The position numbers were made by a program, and so were the translations under genes. Source: Halosaccharopolyspora lacisalsi (GTDB lineage: Bacteria > Actinomycetota > Actinomycetes > Mycobacteriales > Pseudonocardiaceae). From it: a DNA stretch of 64,000 nt. Every line of letters starts with the position of its first letter. The first letter of the stretch is position 1. The stretch covers positions 496,001 to 560,000 of the forward strand of contig NZ_JACGWZ010000002.1 of assembly GCF_014137975.1 (NCBI RefSeq), in the 5' to 3' direction. The notes beneath the pieces are model-generated. The model worked only from the letters and a program-made list of their open reading frames with translations, was not told the origin of the DNA and did no database searches. Shown here one piece after another: positions 63,378 through 64,000 of the stretch.

Positions 63378-63785
63378 ATGGGAGAGCCCGACCCGACCGA
63401 TCCCGATGGTCGAGACGGGAACGTGGTGTGCGGGTTCACCGTCGACCTCGTCGAGCACGCCCCGCGGATGCCGGCGGGAGTGTCCCGTGTGGAGATCCGC
63501 CTGGGCGGCGACACCGTCGGGGACCTGGACTACCGCACTTGCTCCGAGTGTCGGTTCGGGGTCCTGGAAAGCGTGCGGGTTGCCACCGCCGTCCGCCGAC
63601 GCGGTCTGGCCTCCCACGCCGTGTTCGCGATCCTGAGCGCCCACCCCGCTTACCAGTGGAGCACGTCGACCATCACCGACACCGCCGAGGCCACCGCTTT
63701 CTGGACCGCGCTCGACTGGCCCGGCATCGGGGGAACCCTCCCGTACTGCCCGCACATGCGTCGGGCCGACGAGCACAACCCCTGA
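63378..63785 (+). CDS. GNAT-like acetyltransferase domain protein
   Basis: A protein of 135 residues with an acetyl-CoA-loop-like string VLESVRVATAVRRRGLASHA after FTVDLVEHAPRMPAGVSRVE, and a C-terminal FWTALDWPGIGGTLPYCPHM in the position of the last GNAT strand. The substrate is unknown. Two starts are possible: 63291, overlapping the preceding stop (TAATG) and adding 29 unusual residues, or the ATG at 63378, which I prefer for family-like length. It follows the Mo hydroxylase gene on the same strand. Confidence 0.55.
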   Translation: MGEPDPTDPDGRDGNVVCGFTVDLVEHAPRMPAGVSRVEIRLGGDTVGDLDYRTCSECRFGVLESVRVATAVRRRGLASHAVFAILSAHPAYQWSTSTITDTAEATAFWTALDWPGIGGTLPYCPHMRRADEHNP

Positions 63786-63938
63786 ACCCGTCCAGGACGC
63801 TGCCCAAGTAGGAGCACCATCGTCCCGGCCGGTCCCTCGTGTGGGTGAGCCTGCGTCAATCCCCACATCGCCGCTGGGGGCCGAGGTGTGTTGTGAGGTT
63901 TCCTCAGTGTCCTTCTCGGGGTGCCGGTAAGGAACGTG
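63786..63938. other. Spacer before the right-edge resolvase
   Basis: About 150 bases with no evident gene. It probably contains the end of the acetyltransferase transcript and the 3' flank of the mobile element entering from the right. Confidence 0.4.
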
Positions 63939-64000
63939 TCATGAGCCGCCATTGCGCTGCAGGGTGCGGTACACGGTCGGTCGGGACACGGAGAACAGCT
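63939..64000 (-). CDS. Serine recombinase/resolvase, 3' end (continues beyond the window)
   Basis: The minus strand reads LFSVSRPTVYRTLQRNGGS then a stop at 63939-63941. This is the second half of the helix-turn-helix of a Tn3-type resolvase (relatives read QIADLFGVSRPTVYRHL). Only 62 bases are visible. The window therefore ends at, or just inside, another mobile element. It differs from the interrupted resolvase at 28658. Confidence 0.75.
   Translation of the reverse strand, partial: LFSVSRPTVYRTLQRNGGS

Noticed and set aside
61140-63785. A long + strand frame overlapping the Mo hydroxylase
   Set aside because: Arg/Pro/His-rich shadow. Only its tail, from 63378, looks like a separate real gene.

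Overview
The window is high-GC DNA, about 70 percent by eye, of a mycelial-type actinobacterium. F420-linked luciferase-like oxidoreductases, a phosphoketolase/acetate kinase pair, an assimilatory NasC/NirBD operon, a RipA-like NlpC/P60 hydrolase and Tn3 relics of actinomycete type all fit this. A pseudonocardial relative such as Saccharopolyspora or Actinopolyspora is plausible but not proven. No rRNA, tRNA or CRISPR array was found.

Layout. 0-6.3 kb: an MFS exporter, a resolvase relic, and a MarR - pirin - LLM monooxygenase - FMN reductase - GNAT run whose two transcription units carry the same AT-rich operator-like motif. 6.3-7.0 kb: a Tn3-family end with a tnpA 5' fragment fused to a gene body. 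7.1-15.8 kb: genes mostly on the minus strand (UvrA-like ABC protein, methyltransferase, LysR, LtrA, SDR, orphan histidine kinase, VOC protein). 16.3-21.5 kb: a 5-oxoproline (pyroglutamate) operon equivalent to Bacillus ycsFGI-kipIA with a divergent GntR regulator. 22-28.3 kb: AraC/NmrA pair, an F420 LLM enzyme, and a MoxR-DUF58-VWA operon.

28.6-37.1 kb is a mobile-element pile-up. A 5.8-kb Tn3-family transposon of the TnpA/TnpI type (28898-34672) has 43-bp terminal inverted repeats and a 5-bp target duplication (TAGCA). It sits inside a 55-bp perfectly palindromic mini-element, which has its own 5-bp duplication (AACTC) and itself sits inside a Tn3 resolvase gene. Removing both in silico and keeping one copy of each duplication restores the resolvase reading frame. 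Beside this, two exact 224-bp inverted copies of a transposon end flank an alpha/beta hydrolase and a CGNR-type regulator that share a perfect 25-bp palindrome.

37.2-43.5 kb: an AraC gene, then two adjacent genes (MDR oxidoreductase, MerR regulator) each broken by two frameshifts, MobA, an NlpC/P60 hydrolase and a sirtuin. 43.7-50.1 kb: nasC, an FAD/BFD reductase, nirB and nirD, joined by ATGA overlaps, for assimilation of nitrate to ammonium. 50.2-53.3 kb: small or unknown proteins and a P-type ATPase homologue without the catalytic DKTGT motif or the nucleotide-binding domain. 53.4-61.1 kb: Fpg/Nei glycosylase, F420 LLM enzyme, a pyruvate-oxidase-like TPP enzyme, phosphoketolase and acetate kinase, which together could form acetyl phosphate and then ATP plus acetate. 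61.2-64 kb: an orphan molybdenum hydroxylase large subunit, an acetyltransferase-like protein, and the 3' end of another resolvase at the window edge.

The most unusual features are the doubly nested transposon, the cassette between 224-bp inverted repeats, the catalytically dead P-type ATPase, and the reuse of operator-like motifs. Coordinates of broken genes are approximate.
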